From the NCBI GenBank assembly GCA_950097265.1, contig CATNDJ010000005.1, positions 1-64,000 on the forward strand: a stretch of 64,000 bases of DNA. The letters are read 5' to 3'. Positions within the stretch are counted from its first letter, which is position 1. Each line of letters opens with the position of its first letter. Of the stretch, positions 52,529 to 61,176 are shown piece after piece. Source of the DNA: an uncultured Oscillibacter sp. (GTDB lineage: Bacteria; Bacillota; Clostridia; Oscillospirales; Oscillospiraceae). A model generated the notes under the pieces. The model was not told the origin of the DNA. It made no database searches and worked only from the letters and a program-made list of their open reading frames with translations. The position numbers and the translations under genes are program-made.

Positions 52529-52608
52529 GCAAAACTGCCCATATGTCCTTTTCCGGCGGGCCCGGGATGGGGTATCATGGAGCCATCAACAAAAAAGGAG
52601 TGGGCCCC

Positions 52609-53460
52609 ATGAAAAAAGTCGAGCGCGCGTACGCCTCCCTGAGGGAGCGGGTCGGGACGGAGTGGATTCTGTACCTGCTGGCCTTCGTCTTCATCCTCAT
52701 TGCGGACTCCATCGGACAGATTAAGATTCCCGTCTGGAAGGGCACCTTCATCATCTTCCCCATTTTCTACGCCCTGTTCCTGGGCGTCCTCACCGGGCCC
52801 AACGTGCTGAAAATCCTGGACGACAAGAAGGTCAAGGCCGCCTCCGGCCTGGTGGGCGTGGCCATCCTCCCCTTCGTGGCCAAGCTGGGCATCAACGCCG
52901 GGGCCAACATCTCCATCGTCATCTCCGCCGGGCCCGCCCTGCTCCTCCAGGAGTTCGGCAACCTCTGCACCATTTTCCTGGCCATGCCCATCGCCCTGAT
53001 GCTGGGCCTTAAGCGGGAGGCCATCGGAGCCACCCACTCCATCAACCGGGAGACGAACCTGGCGCTGATGCAGGACATGTTCGGCGCGGACTCCCCGGAG
53101 GCCCAGGGAAGCCTTTCCGTGTACATCGTCGGCGGCATGGTGGGCACCATCTACTTCGGCTTCATGGCCTCCATGGCCGCGGCCACCGGCCTCTTCCACC
53201 CCTACGCCCTGGGCATGGCCTCCGGCGTGGGCGCGGGCATCCTGATGAGCTCCGCCGTGGCGGCCCTCTCCGAGGTTATGCCCGCCTGGGCGGACCAGAT
53301 TGCCGCCATGGCCTCCGCCAGCGAAACCATCTCCGGCATCGACGGTATCTACATGGCGATCTTCATCGGCGTGCCCCTGTGCAACTTCCTGTACCGCAAG
53401 CTGGAGCCCACTCTGGGCCGCCTGACGAAATCCGGCCGGGAGCTGGCCGGAAAGAATTGA
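52609..53460 (+). CDS. DUF3100-type integral membrane protein
   Basis: 283 aa with about 7-8 hydrophobic segments and a charged N-terminal amphipathic start. The pattern (GATHSINRETN loop, repeated Gly-rich membrane helices) fits the DUF3100 family, presumed transporters. AAAAAAGGAG precedes the ATG at 52609. A TATCAT box at 52573-52578 is a possible -10, with only a weak TTTTCC as -35. It is followed after 13 bases by a second small membrane protein, so the pair may form one transporter. Confidence 0.75.
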   Translation: MKKVERAYASLRERVGTEWILYLLAFVFILIADSIGQIKIPVWKGTFIIFPIFYALFLGVLTGPNVLKILDDKKVKAASGLVGVAILPFVAKLGINAGANISIVISAGPALLLQEFGNLCTIFLAMPIALMLGLKREAIGATHSINRETNLALMQDMFGADSPEAQGSLSVYIVGGMVGTIYFGFMASMAAATGLFHPYALGMASGVGAGILMSSAVAALSEVMPAWADQIAAMASASETISGIDGIYMAIFIGVPLCNFLYRKLEPTLGRLTKSGRELAGKN

Positions 53461-53473
53461 GGAGGAGAGCGCT

Positions 53474-53920
53474 ATGACCATTAAGGATTGGATTTTCGTC
53501 CTGGCCATCTCCGGCCTGGGCATGATGACGGCCAATTTTATCGGCTTCGACGTGGCCTTTTCCGAGTCCCTGCCCGGCGTGCTGGTGCTGCTGCTCATCG
53601 CCTTGTGCGCCGCGGGCCTGGCCCATGTCATCCCCCTGAAGCTGCCCACGGTGGCCTACTGCTCCATCCTGGGGCTGCTGTGCGCCTGCCCCCTGTCCCC
53701 CGTGTCCCAGTTCGTTATTGAGTCTGCCGGGAAGATCAACTTCACCGCGCCCCTGACCATGGTGGGGGCCTTCGCCGGCATGTCCATCAGCAATCAGCTG
53801 AAGATGTTCCTCAAGCAGGGCTGGAAGCTGATCTTGATCACCGTTCTGGTGATGACGGGCACTTTCTTCGGCTCCCTGGTGGTGGCCCAGGTGGTGCTGG
53901 GGCTGACCCATGCCATTTGA
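53474..53920 (+). CDS. Small integral membrane protein, probable partner of the DUF3100 protein
   Basis: 148 aa, four to five membrane segments, no recognised motif. Its helices (GLAHVIPLKLPTVAYCS, and GAFAGMSISNQL) look like the second half of a split secondary transporter. It overlaps the TauE gene by 11 bases. GGAGGAGAGCGCT precedes the ATG. Confidence 0.7.
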   Translation: MTIKDWIFVLAISGLGMMTANFIGFDVAFSESLPGVLVLLLIALCAAGLAHVIPLKLPTVAYCSILGLLCACPLSPVSQFVIESAGKINFTAPLTMVGAFAGMSISNQLKMFLKQGWKLILITVLVMTGTFFGSLVVAQVVLGLTHAI

Positions 53921-54665
53921 GCTGCTCCTGGCGGCCCTGGGGAGCTGCGCCGTGGGGCTCTTCATCGGCTGGTGCGGCGTGGCGGGCTTCCTGCTGCCCA
54001 TCCTGTTTGTAAACGCCTGCGGGCTTAGCGTCACAGAGTCTCTGCTGCTGAGCTTTCTCTGCTTCGCCGTCTCCGGGGCCGTCGGCTCCTGGAACTACCA
54101 CCGCCGGGGAGAGCTGCCCCTGCGGCCCGCCCTGATTCTCTCCGCCGGGAGCCTGGCGGGGGGGCTGCTGGGGGCGGCCCTGGGGGGGCTGCTGGAGCCG
54201 GAGACCGTCAAGGTGGTGCTTTACATCGTGGTATTTCTCTCCGGCCTTGCCATCGCCATCCGGGAGCTCCGGCCCCCAAAAGGGCCTGAAAAGGGGAGCG
54301 CCTTTCCCAAGCCCCTGCCCTTGCTGGTCCTGGGTTTTCTAACGGCCCTGCTCTGCGCCCTCTCCGGGGCGGGGGGGCCGGTGCTGGTGATGCCCCTGCT
54401 GGTGGCCTTGGGCGTTCCCGCCAAGACGGCGGTGGGCGTGGCCCTGCTGGATTCCGTGTTCATTGCCTTGCCCGCCGTCGCCGTGTACGGGAGCCGCTGC
54501 GCGTCCCTGACCGCTCTGGCCCCCATTCTGCTGGCGGCGGTTCTGGGTCACGCCGCCGGGGTCTTTGCGGGCAGCGTCACCGCCGCTCATGTGCCCCAGT
54601 CCCTGCTGAAACGGGGCGTGGCCCTGTTCTCCATCTGCTTTTCCCTGTTCATGCTGTTGAAATAG
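53910..54665 (+). CDS. Sulfite exporter TauE/SafE family protein
   Basis: 251 aa, about eight membrane segments in two repeated halves with the family's GxxGGLLGAALGG (near 85-98) and GAGGPVLVMPLL (near 150-161) segments. These carry small anions such as sulfite, sulfoacetate or other organosulfur or carboxylic compounds. It overlaps the preceding gene by 11 bases and is 11 bases from the amidohydrolase gene, so all are co-transcribed. Confidence 0.85.
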   Translation: MPFELLLAALGSCAVGLFIGWCGVAGFLLPILFVNACGLSVTESLLLSFLCFAVSGAVGSWNYHRRGELPLRPALILSAGSLAGGLLGAALGGLLEPETVKVVLYIVVFLSGLAIAIRELRPPKGPEKGSAFPKPLPLLVLGFLTALLCALSGAGGPVLVMPLLVALGVPAKTAVGVALLDSVFIALPAVAVYGSRCASLTALAPILLAAVLGHAAGVFAGSVTAAHVPQSLLKRGVALFSICFSLFMLLK

Positions 54666-54676
54666 GAGGGTTCCCC

Positions 54677-56005
54677 ATGCCGAATGATCTTCGCTGCGAC
54701 CTGCTTCTCACCGGCACCCGTTATCTCTCCCCGGACATGGCTGTGGTTTCCGGGAAAGCCATCGCCGTCCGGGACGGTCTTATTTTGGATATTGTGGACC
54801 AGGAAAACTGCGCCTATCAGGCGGAAACCGTTCTTACCGGCTCCCGGCTTCTCTGGATGCCCGGCCTGGTGGACGGACATCTGCACACCAGCCAGCAGCT
54901 CCTTCGGGGCCGTCTGCTGGACGAAAAGCCCGTCATCTGGAAGCGGGTCAACGTCCCCTTTGAGAGCCGCTTGGACGAGGAGAGCTCCCGCCTCAGCGCG
55001 GAGCTGGCGGCCATGGAGATGATCTCCTGCGGCACCACCGGCTTTGTGGACGCGGGGGGGAAGTACCCGGAGGTTTACGCCGGGGTATACCAGGCGGCGG
55101 GGCTCCGGGGGCGGCTCAGCGTCATGACCAACGACAATCCCTTCTGCCCCGAGAGCCTCCGGGCTTCCTCGGTCCCGGCGGCGGTGGAGCGCCTGCGGGC
55201 CATGAAAAGCGCCCTCTCCGGCCTTTTGAAGCCCATCTACTCCGTCACCACCCCCACCGCCGTCAGCGAAGAGCTGCTCCGGGCGGTCTTTGAGGCCGCG
55301 GCGGAAGACGGCGTGCCGGTGGAGACCCACATGAATGAGTACGCCAGCGAAGTGACGGACTTCATCGAGCGCTATGGGGAGCGTCCCTTCGTCTGGCTGG
55401 AAAAAGAGGGCCTGCTGGCCGCTCCGATGACGGCCCCCCACTGTATCTTCCTCAGCCCGGAGGAAATCGCCGTCATGGCCCGGCGGCAGGTCCGAGTTAC
55501 CCACTGTCCCTTCTCCAACTGCGGCAAGGGCGTGCCCCCCACGCCCCAGCTTCTGGCCGCCGGGGTCCCCGTGGGCCTGGGCACCGACGGCTCCGCCCAC
55601 GGCGGGCTGGACCTCTTCCGGGAAATGCGTCTCTTCCGGGGCGTGATGAACGTCACCCGGGGCGTGAGCACCGCCGATTCCTGCGTCATGCCCGCGGAGA
55701 CCTTGTTGAAAATGGCTACCCAGGGCGGCGCGGCGGCGCTGATGGAGCCCGGCCTGGGCGTCATTCAAAAGGGCGCTCCTGCGGATCTCATCGCCGTGGA
55801 CACCGGCGCGCCCCACCTCTGGCCCACCCAGAATCTGGTTCATACCTTGGTGGAGAGCGCCAGCGGGGCAGACGTGCGGCATTCCATCGTAAACGGAAAA
55901 CTGCTGATGCGGGACCGGGAGCTGCTGACCATCGACGGGGAGCGGGTCCGCCGGGAGGCGGAGCGCTTGTTTGAAAAACAGCCCTGGCTCCGGGACTGGA
56001 AGTAA
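54677..56005 (+). CDS. Amidohydrolase of the MtaD/guanine-deaminase (ATZ/TRZ) group
   Basis: 442 aa metal-dependent hydrolase. The HxH motif is DGHLHT (His68, His70), the third His is in ETHMNE near 219, the fourth in TAPHC, and the catalytic Asp in GTDGSAHG near 301; THCPFSNCGKG replaces the SNxKL of true MtaD/SAH deaminases. It likely removes an amino or other group from a purine, triazine or similar ring, but the substrate is unknown. A Crp/Fnr regulator follows. It closes the DUF3100-TauE operon. Confidence 0.86.
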   Translation: MPNDLRCDLLLTGTRYLSPDMAVVSGKAIAVRDGLILDIVDQENCAYQAETVLTGSRLLWMPGLVDGHLHTSQQLLRGRLLDEKPVIWKRVNVPFESRLDEESSRLSAELAAMEMISCGTTGFVDAGGKYPEVYAGVYQAAGLRGRLSVMTNDNPFCPESLRASSVPAAVERLRAMKSALSGLLKPIYSVTTPTAVSEELLRAVFEAAAEDGVPVETHMNEYASEVTDFIERYGERPFVWLEKEGLLAAPMTAPHCIFLSPEEIAVMARRQVRVTHCPFSNCGKGVPPTPQLLAAGVPVGLGTDGSAHGGLDLFREMRLFRGVMNVTRGVSTADSCVMPAETLLKMATQGGAAALMEPGLGVIQKGAPADLIAVDTGAPHLWPTQNLVHTLVESASGADVRHSIVNGKLLMRDRELLTIDGERVRREAERLFEKQPWLRDWK

Positions 56006-56014
56006 AAAATGCCC

Positions 56015-56064
56015 TTGTGCGCCTCTTGCAGCCGTGTTATCATGGCTGTAAGAGGCGTTTTTTA
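56015..56064 (+). promoter_or_regulatory. Promoter embedded in a terminator (amidohydrolase / Crp-type gene)
   Basis: CGCCTCTTGCAGCC (56020-56033) and GGCTGTAAGAGGCG (56044-56057) form a 14-bp stem (one G-T pair) followed by a T run: a terminator for the operon upstream. The same DNA reads as TTGTGC (56015-56020), 17 bases, TATCAT (56038-56043), a promoter for the next gene, with the -10 in the hairpin loop. Confidence 0.6.
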
Positions 56065-56089
56065 TTTGAAAGGAATGGAGGTGCTCCCC

Positions 56090-56809
56090 ATGCGCTACGG
56101 CGAGCTGCTGGAGCTGGCCCCGGGCCTGCGGGAGTTCGCCGCCCGGATCCCGGAGGAACTGGACGGCGGTTTCCAGCTCAGGACCTATCCCGCGCACACC
56201 CTCATCCACCAAAAGGACAGCCCCCTGGAGCGGATCGGCATCCTGCTCCAGGGGACCTTCCGGGTGGTGAACGAGTTTGAAAACGGCAACGTGTTCATGA
56301 TTGAAATGAACGAGGCGGTGTCCTTTATCGGGGAGGTGACCCTGCTGGCCGGAGCGGCCACCACCTCCGTGACCATTGAGACGGTGACGGACTGCCTGGT
56401 GGCCTCGCTGCCGGCGGAGGCCTTTGACGCGTGGCTGCAGAGGGACATTCAGCTGCTCCGGGCCGTCAGCCGTCATGTGGCCGCCAAGCTGTACTGCTCC
56501 AGCTACAGCCGGGGAGAGCGGCTGTTTTACTCCGCCAAGTACGTGCTGCTGAAATACCTGGTCCGCCAGGCGGAGGAACAGGGCGTCCGGTCCGCCGGGC
56601 AGGTGGTTTTAAACAAGACCCGCCGGCAGATCAGCGAAGAGGTGGGCCTGACGGAAAAGACCATCAACCGGACCCTGACCCAGTTTGTCAAGGACGGGGT
56701 GCTTTCCATCCAGCGGGGCAAGACCGCTTTCAGTGCCGAACAGTATCACCGGGCCCAGCGGGAACTGAGGGTCTATATGTCCCAGAGCAGGAACGGGACC
56801 CGGGCCTGA
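56090..56809 (+). CDS. Crp/Fnr family transcriptional regulator
   Basis: 239 aa. An N-terminal cyclic-nucleotide-binding-like beta barrel (about 25-130) and a C-terminal winged helix with TRRQISEEVGLTEKTINRTL (about 180-200). No N-terminal cysteine cluster is present, so it is not an Fnr-type oxygen sensor. GGAGG eight bases before the ATG at 56090 sets the start; ATG 56075 is the alternative. It probably controls the DUF3100-TauE-amidohydrolase operon upstream in response to a small molecule. Confidence 0.88.
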   Translation: MRYGELLELAPGLREFAARIPEELDGGFQLRTYPAHTLIHQKDSPLERIGILLQGTFRVVNEFENGNVFMIEMNEAVSFIGEVTLLAGAATTSVTIETVTDCLVASLPAEAFDAWLQRDIQLLRAVSRHVAAKLYCSSYSRGERLFYSAKYVLLKYLVRQAEEQGVRSAGQVVLNKTRRQISEEVGLTEKTINRTLTQFVKDGVLSIQRGKTAFSAEQYHRAQRELRVYMSQSRNGTRA

Positions 56810-56841
56810 CGGTGGAGGGCGCTTTCCTGCGGACGGAAAGA

Positions 56842-56861
56842 CGCCGGCCGCAAGGCCGGCG
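56842..56861 (-). terminator. Weak terminator of the sugar operon
   Basis: CGCCGGCC-GCAA-GGCCGGCG hairpin between the convergent crp-type and pfkB genes. On the minus strand it is followed by TCTTTCC; on the plus strand no T run follows. Confidence 0.5.
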
Positions 56862-56886
56862 CATGGAGCGAAAACAGGAGGGGACC

Positions 56887-57774
56887 CTATTGCCGGTAGA
56901 ACGCGGCAATGTAGTCTTCCACGTCCCGGCGGCTCCCCTGGAAGGGGCCGGGAGTTTCCATCTTAAGGGAGACCAGGGCCGTGCTGTACAGGAGAGCCTC
57001 TTCGACGCCCGCCCTCCGGCGCTCCGTGATATACCCGGCGAAGGTGGTGTCCCCCCGCCCCGTCCGGCCGGAGAGATTTCGGGCCCTGATGGGGCAGGTG
57101 TAAACGGTTTGGCCGTCGTAGGCCAGCACCTCGGTATTATGGGTAATCAAAATCTCCCTGGCGCCCCATTGGTGGAGGAGCTTGGCCGCCTCCGCCCGGT
57201 CCGTAAGGCCGGTGAGGATTTCCGCCTCAGCGGCGTCGGTCTTCAGGTAGTCGATGAAGGGCAGGTAGTCCTTTTTCTCCGCCCAGTCGTGGAAAGCCAT
57301 GGTTTTGTCCGGCTCCACGTGCCGCAGGAGGCACTGCACGTCCACCGCCACCTTGCCGTGTTTCGAGGCTTCGGCGAAGAGAGAGCCGTCGAAGTCGCCG
57401 TAGACCAGGCCGGCAAAATGGTAAATATCCGCCTCGATATCCGGCAGCTCCGCAAAGCGGAAGGGATCGCAGACGCCCATGGAGGTGCAGGCGCGCTTTT
57501 CCTTATCGGCGGTGAAGTACTGGTTGCGGATGGAGCAGGTGACCCGGGAGGGCTTCCAGTACAGGTCCGCCCCGGAGTCCCGGAAGCGGGCCTCCACGTC
57601 GGCGTCGGCGGGGTTCAGCTTGGTGAACAGGGCTGTTTTGTTCCCGCTCCTGGCCGCGGCGAAGCCGGAGGCCACCACGGCCCCGCCGACTTCCTTTCGT
57701 TCATTGCCTTGATAGTCGATGTTGTGATCCAGGGATACGGGCCCGATGATCAGAACGTCGTATTTTTTTTTCAT
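56887..57774 (-). CDS. PfkB family carbohydrate kinase
   Basis: 295 aa ribokinase-fold protein. The N-terminal GPVSLDHN and GGAVVASGFAAAR motifs and the catalytic C-terminal GRTGRGDTTFAGY motif (Asp as base) are present. It would phosphorylate the sugar brought in by the importer of this operon, using ATP in the cytoplasm. AAGGAG precedes the ATG at 57774; upstream in-frame codons overlap the previous gene's end and are rejected. Substrate unknown; the family includes ribokinase, fructokinase, KDG kinase and adenosine kinase. Confidence 0.88.
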   Translation of the reverse strand: MKKKYDVLIIGPVSLDHNIDYQGNERKEVGGAVVASGFAAARSGNKTALFTKLNPADADVEARFRDSGADLYWKPSRVTCSIRNQYFTADKEKRACTSMGVCDPFRFAELPDIEADIYHFAGLVYGDFDGSLFAEASKHGKVAVDVQCLLRHVEPDKTMAFHDWAEKKDYLPFIDYLKTDAAEAEILTGLTDRAEAAKLLHQWGAREILITHNTEVLAYDGQTVYTCPIRARNLSGRTGRGDTTFAGYITERRRAGVEEALLYSTALVSLKMETPGPFQGSRRDVEDYIAAFYRQ

Positions 57775-57787
57775 ATGGCTTCGCTCC

Positions 57788-58777
57788 TTAGAGAGTTTCG
57801 TATTCTGCGGTGAATGCGCCGCCCGCCCCGATATGGAACACAAGCGCCTGATGGGGAGGCAGGTCCAGGCCGGGAAGCCGGGGACAGTCGGAGAACCAGA
57901 GGTCCGCGCCGCTGTCCGACAGCAGCCGGAGGAGCTCCGGGTGGGCGCTGTGGTAGCGTCGGTCGCTGGAGGCGCAGCAGACCACGGCCCTGGGCCGGAT
58001 CCGCTCGATCAGGGCGGCGTCCGCCCCGTCCCGCTGGCCGTGGTGGCCGACCTTGAAGATGTGGGCCGCCAGGTCCTCCGGGGCGATCCCGGCGCAGCCC
58101 AGGCGGTTGGCGTCGCCCGGCAGCAGGATGCGGGTTCCCCGGTACTCCAGCAGGAGAACGGCGCTGTAGTTGTTCATGGCCCCGTCCAGGGCGGAGAGCT
58201 TTCGGGGGAAGGCTTCTGGGTCCTCCTCCCGGTACAGGTCCTCGTAGAGGGAGGCAAGCTCCGCCGCCTTGACGGGGGAGGGGCCCAGGCAGCGGATGGT
58301 CAGCCCGGGACAGGGGCGGGCGCTCCATCCGGCGGAGAGAGTCCGAAGAACGCCGCCTCCGGCCTCCGCCCTGGCGCAGAGGACACGGTAGTCGTTGACG
58401 GACTGAAGGAATTTTTTCTGGGAGAGGGTGGCCCCCTCCAGGGGGGGCAGAGACCGCAGAGAGCGGTGGAGATCCTCCGGAAGGGTCTGCCAGAGCTCCC
58501 CGGGGGGCCAGCGGTCCGGCAGGGAAACCAGGCCGCAGAGATGGTCCTCATGGACGTGGGTGACGGCCATGACGTCGATGTGGTCCAGTCCCCGGGCGGC
58601 CAGGTATTCCCCGAAGGGGATGCGGCCGGAGGAGCGGTCCCGGTATTCCTCCTCCTCGGCGCTGCCGCCGTCGACGGTCATGGTGAAAACGCCGCCGGGG
58701 CGGGCGTGGTCCGGGCACTCCAGCAGAATGGCCTCCCCGTAGCCCACGTTTACAAATGTCAGCTTCATCTCTTCCAT
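57788..58777 (-). CDS. Metallo-beta-lactamase-fold hydrolase (ComEC/Rec2-like domain)
   Basis: 329 aa, soluble. The zinc motif is THVHEDHLCG near 72-81; further ligands appear as GDANRLG and KVGHHGQRDG. The pattern resembles the catalytic domain of ComEC and of stand-alone MBL hydrolases near sugar operons. It has no membrane segments. It is 4 bases from the permease gene upstream and 13 bases from pfkB, so co-expressed. It may hydrolyse a phosphodiester or lactone of the imported compound; a nuclease role is the alternative. Confidence 0.82.
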   Translation of the reverse strand: MEEMKLTFVNVGYGEAILLECPDHARPGGVFTMTVDGGSAEEEEYRDRSSGRIPFGEYLAARGLDHIDVMAVTHVHEDHLCGLVSLPDRWPPGELWQTLPEDLHRSLRSLPPLEGATLSQKKFLQSVNDYRVLCARAEAGGGVLRTLSAGWSARPCPGLTIRCLGPSPVKAAELASLYEDLYREEDPEAFPRKLSALDGAMNNYSAVLLLEYRGTRILLPGDANRLGCAGIAPEDLAAHIFKVGHHGQRDGADAALIERIRPRAVVCCASSDRRYHSAHPELLRLLSDSGADLWFSDCPRLPGLDLPPHQALVFHIGAGGAFTAEYETL

Positions 58778-58781
58778 CGGC

Positions 58782-59681
58782 TTATCCCATCGCCCGCTTG
58801 ATATAGAGGCTGGAGAGGAGAAGGACCAGCACCGTCATGACGATGGCGCCGGCGCTGCCGAAGCCGAAGTCCAGAGACTTGATTCCGTAGTTATACAGGT
58901 ATTGCGTAATCGTGGAGGTGGTGTTGGCCGGTCCGCCGCCGGTGAGGAGGTTTACCTTGTCGAAGAGGCGGAAGCTGTCGATGGTCCGCAGCAGGGCGCA
59001 GAGGGCCAGGCTGTTTTTGATGTTGGGGATGGTGACGTAGAAAAGGATTTTGACGGAGTTTGCCCCGTCGATGCGGGCGGCCTCGTATTGGGCATGGGGC
59101 ACGGACTGAAGGGCGGCGTACAGCAGCAGGAAGACGAAGGGGGCGCTTTGCCACACGTCAATCAGAAGCAGCATGCCGAAGGCGGTGCGCATATCGGAAA
59201 ACCAGTTGAATACGGGCAGGCTCAGGGCCTCCATCACCTGGTTGACGATGCCGTAGTTGGGAGAGAGCATCATCCGCCAGCTCAAGGCTACCGTCACGGT
59301 GGGCAGCAGGTAGGGCAGGAGCAGCAGCGTCCGCATGACCTTTTGTCCCCGGGTGAGGCTGTTGACCAGAAGGGCCATGCAGAAGCCGATGAGCATCTCG
59401 AAGATCACCGCCAGGAGGGTGAATTTCACCGTATTCAGGATGGCCTGGCGGAAATAGGCGTCGTTAAGAAGCTTCGTGTAGTTCCCTAAGGCGATAAAGG
59501 AAGCGGGCTTCTGAAGGTTCCGCAAAAGGTTGTAATCGGTGAAGCTGTAGAAGAGGGTGAACAGCAGGGGATAGGCCGTCATGACCAGCAGGACCAGCAT
59601 GGTGGGGCTGATCATCCCCAGGCCGAAGCGCCTCGCGGCGCTCCCGGCGGCGTGGTTTTTCACAAGTTGGTGTTTTCTCAT
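58782..59681 (-). CDS. Sugar ABC importer permease (MalF/UgpA-like)
   Basis: 299 aa, six membrane segments. The EAA loop that contacts the ATPase is YEAARIDGANSVKILFYVTIP near 203-223. It pairs with the MalG-like permease at 61177-62016. It is separated from the binding-protein gene upstream by two tandem hairpins. Confidence 0.93.
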   Translation of the reverse strand: MRKHQLVKNHAAGSAARRFGLGMISPTMLVLLVMTAYPLLFTLFYSFTDYNLLRNLQKPASFIALGNYTKLLNDAYFRQAILNTVKFTLLAVIFEMLIGFCMALLVNSLTRGQKVMRTLLLLPYLLPTVTVALSWRMMLSPNYGIVNQVMEALSLPVFNWFSDMRTAFGMLLLIDVWQSAPFVFLLLYAALQSVPHAQYEAARIDGANSVKILFYVTIPNIKNSLALCALLRTIDSFRLFDKVNLLTGGGPANTTSTITQYLYNYGIKSLDFGFGSAGAIVMTVLVLLLSSLYIKRAMG

Positions 59682-59706
59682 AAGCGCCTCTCTTTTCTGG
59701 GGGGAT

Positions 59707-59758
59707 AAGGCGCCTCCCGGCGCCTTTGGGAGGGCCGGGACGCCCGAAGGCGTCCCGG
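59707..59758 (-). repeat. Tandem stable hairpins between binding-protein and permease genes
   Basis: As RNA on the minus strand: CCGGGACGCC-UUCG-GGCGUCCCGG (59758-59735), then AAGGCGCC-GGGA-GGCGCCUU (59726-59707). The loops are of the UUCG and GNRA kinds, the two most stable tetraloop classes. They likely protect the 3' end of the binding-protein messenger and lower expression of the downstream genes. Confidence 0.7.
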
Positions 59759-59841
59759 TTCATCTCTCAAGTCAAAGCGGAGCTCACGCTGCCGCCGCTC
59801 CGGCCCGGTGTTCCTCCGGACAGACGGAGCGAGTCAAGGTT

Positions 59842-61119
59842 TTACCCCATGAGCTGCTCGAGGTTGGCCTGGGCGTCGGCCAGGCCCTGGTCCACGGTTT
59901 TCACGCCGTTAACGATGTTGTCCATTTCGGTGCCCAGGGTGGTGTAGAACTGGGTCCACTCGGCGATGACGGGGCGGTACATGCCGCTCTCCAAGGCTTT
60001 GCAGACCACTTCATACTGAGGATAGGTGGCCAGGACGTCTGCGTCCTGAAGGCTGGAGTACCGGCAGGGCACGCCGCCGGAGGGGACGGTGGATTTCTGC
60101 ACGTCGGCGTCCATCAGATAGGACAGCAGTTTTACCGCCAGCTCTTTGTTTTGGCTGTTGTTGGGTACGCCGATGGTCCAGATGCCGTAGACGTTGGAGT
60201 TGTAGGCTTTCGCTCCGGCAGAGGCCGCGCCGCTGAGGGCGATATAGTCCGCCGTGGAGTCGGCGGTGGGCGTGTACCAGCCGGGCCAGCCGATGCCCAT
60301 CGTGCCCGCGCCGGTGTCCACGGAGGCAATGAGATCGTCCTTTACCTGGGCTTCGCCGGTGGCGATGAGCTTCAGGTAGTAGTTCATCGCCGCTTTAAAT
60401 TCTTCGGTGTTGACGGTGGGTTTGTTATTTTCGTCAATGACCCAGCCGCCGAAGGACAGCAGGATGGGAAGGAAGTCTACCACCAGGTTGTTCTGGTTAT
60501 CGCCCCGGTAAATGAAGCCCTTTTTGCCGGCGGCCTGGGCGCTTTCGCAGATGGCCAGCAGATCGTCCAGGCTCTGAATCTGGTCGGCGGAATACCCGGC
60601 GGCCTCCACGTTGGCCTTGTTGAACATCAGTACGGTGACGTTGCCATAGTAGGGGGCCAGATACAGCTGGCCGTCCACATAGCAGATCGTGGTGGTGGCG
60701 GGGATGACGTCGTCATCCAGCTCGTAGCCCAGGTCCGACAGGTTGGCCAGGACGCCGCTGTCGGTAAACTCGGCCATCCAGGAGCCGTCCACCATGCACA
60801 GGTCGTAAGTGCCGGCGGAGTTGATGGCGTCCAGGGCGATGCCGGAGTACAGGTCGGACTCGGAGAGCTCCTGCACTTCGCAGGTGACGTTGTTTTCGGC
60901 CTCAAAGGCGGGAAGGCACTCCTTGATGACGTCGGCGTAGGTTCCGGCCCGCAGGATCAGGGTCAGCTTGGTGGGAGCGGCGGAGCCGCCGGAGCTGCCG
61001 GAATCTCCCTGAGCGGGGGTGCTTCCGGAAGTGTCGCCGGTCTGGCCGGACTTGCCGCCGCAGGCGGCCAGGGACAGGACCATGACCAGAGCCAGCAGGA
61101 ACGCGAACAGCTTTTTCAT
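59842..61119 (-). CDS. Sugar ABC importer substrate-binding lipoprotein
   Basis: 425 aa family-1 extracellular binding protein. It has a signal peptide with lipobox LAAC (Cys20) and a Ser/Gly linker. The mature part starts TKLTLILRAGTYADVI and has DGQLYLAPYYGNVTVLMFNK, typical of the MalE/UgpB group. It delivers a carbohydrate to the two permeases. Its location between the two permease genes in transcription order (MalG-like, binding protein, MalF-like) is unusual; normally the binding protein comes first. Confidence 0.92.
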   Translation of the reverse strand: MKKLFAFLLALVMVLSLAACGGKSGQTGDTSGSTPAQGDSGSSGGSAAPTKLTLILRAGTYADVIKECLPAFEAENNVTCEVQELSESDLYSGIALDAINSAGTYDLCMVDGSWMAEFTDSGVLANLSDLGYELDDDVIPATTTICYVDGQLYLAPYYGNVTVLMFNKANVEAAGYSADQIQSLDDLLAICESAQAAGKKGFIYRGDNQNNLVVDFLPILLSFGGWVIDENNKPTVNTEEFKAAMNYYLKLIATGEAQVKDDLIASVDTGAGTMGIGWPGWYTPTADSTADYIALSGAASAGAKAYNSNVYGIWTIGVPNNSQNKELAVKLLSYLMDADVQKSTVPSGGVPCRYSSLQDADVLATYPQYEVVCKALESGMYRPVIAEWTQFYTTLGTEMDNIVNGVKTVDQGLADAQANLEQLMG

Positions 61120-61176
61120 TTCTTTTCCTCCTAATCTTGTTGACGTGGCTGCGTTTGCTTGCGGGGGAATATTTTG

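Noticed and set aside
53488..53721. Small plus-strand frames within the 148-residue membrane protein gene
   Set aside because: Arg/Pro/His-rich shadow in a different frame, no ribosome site.
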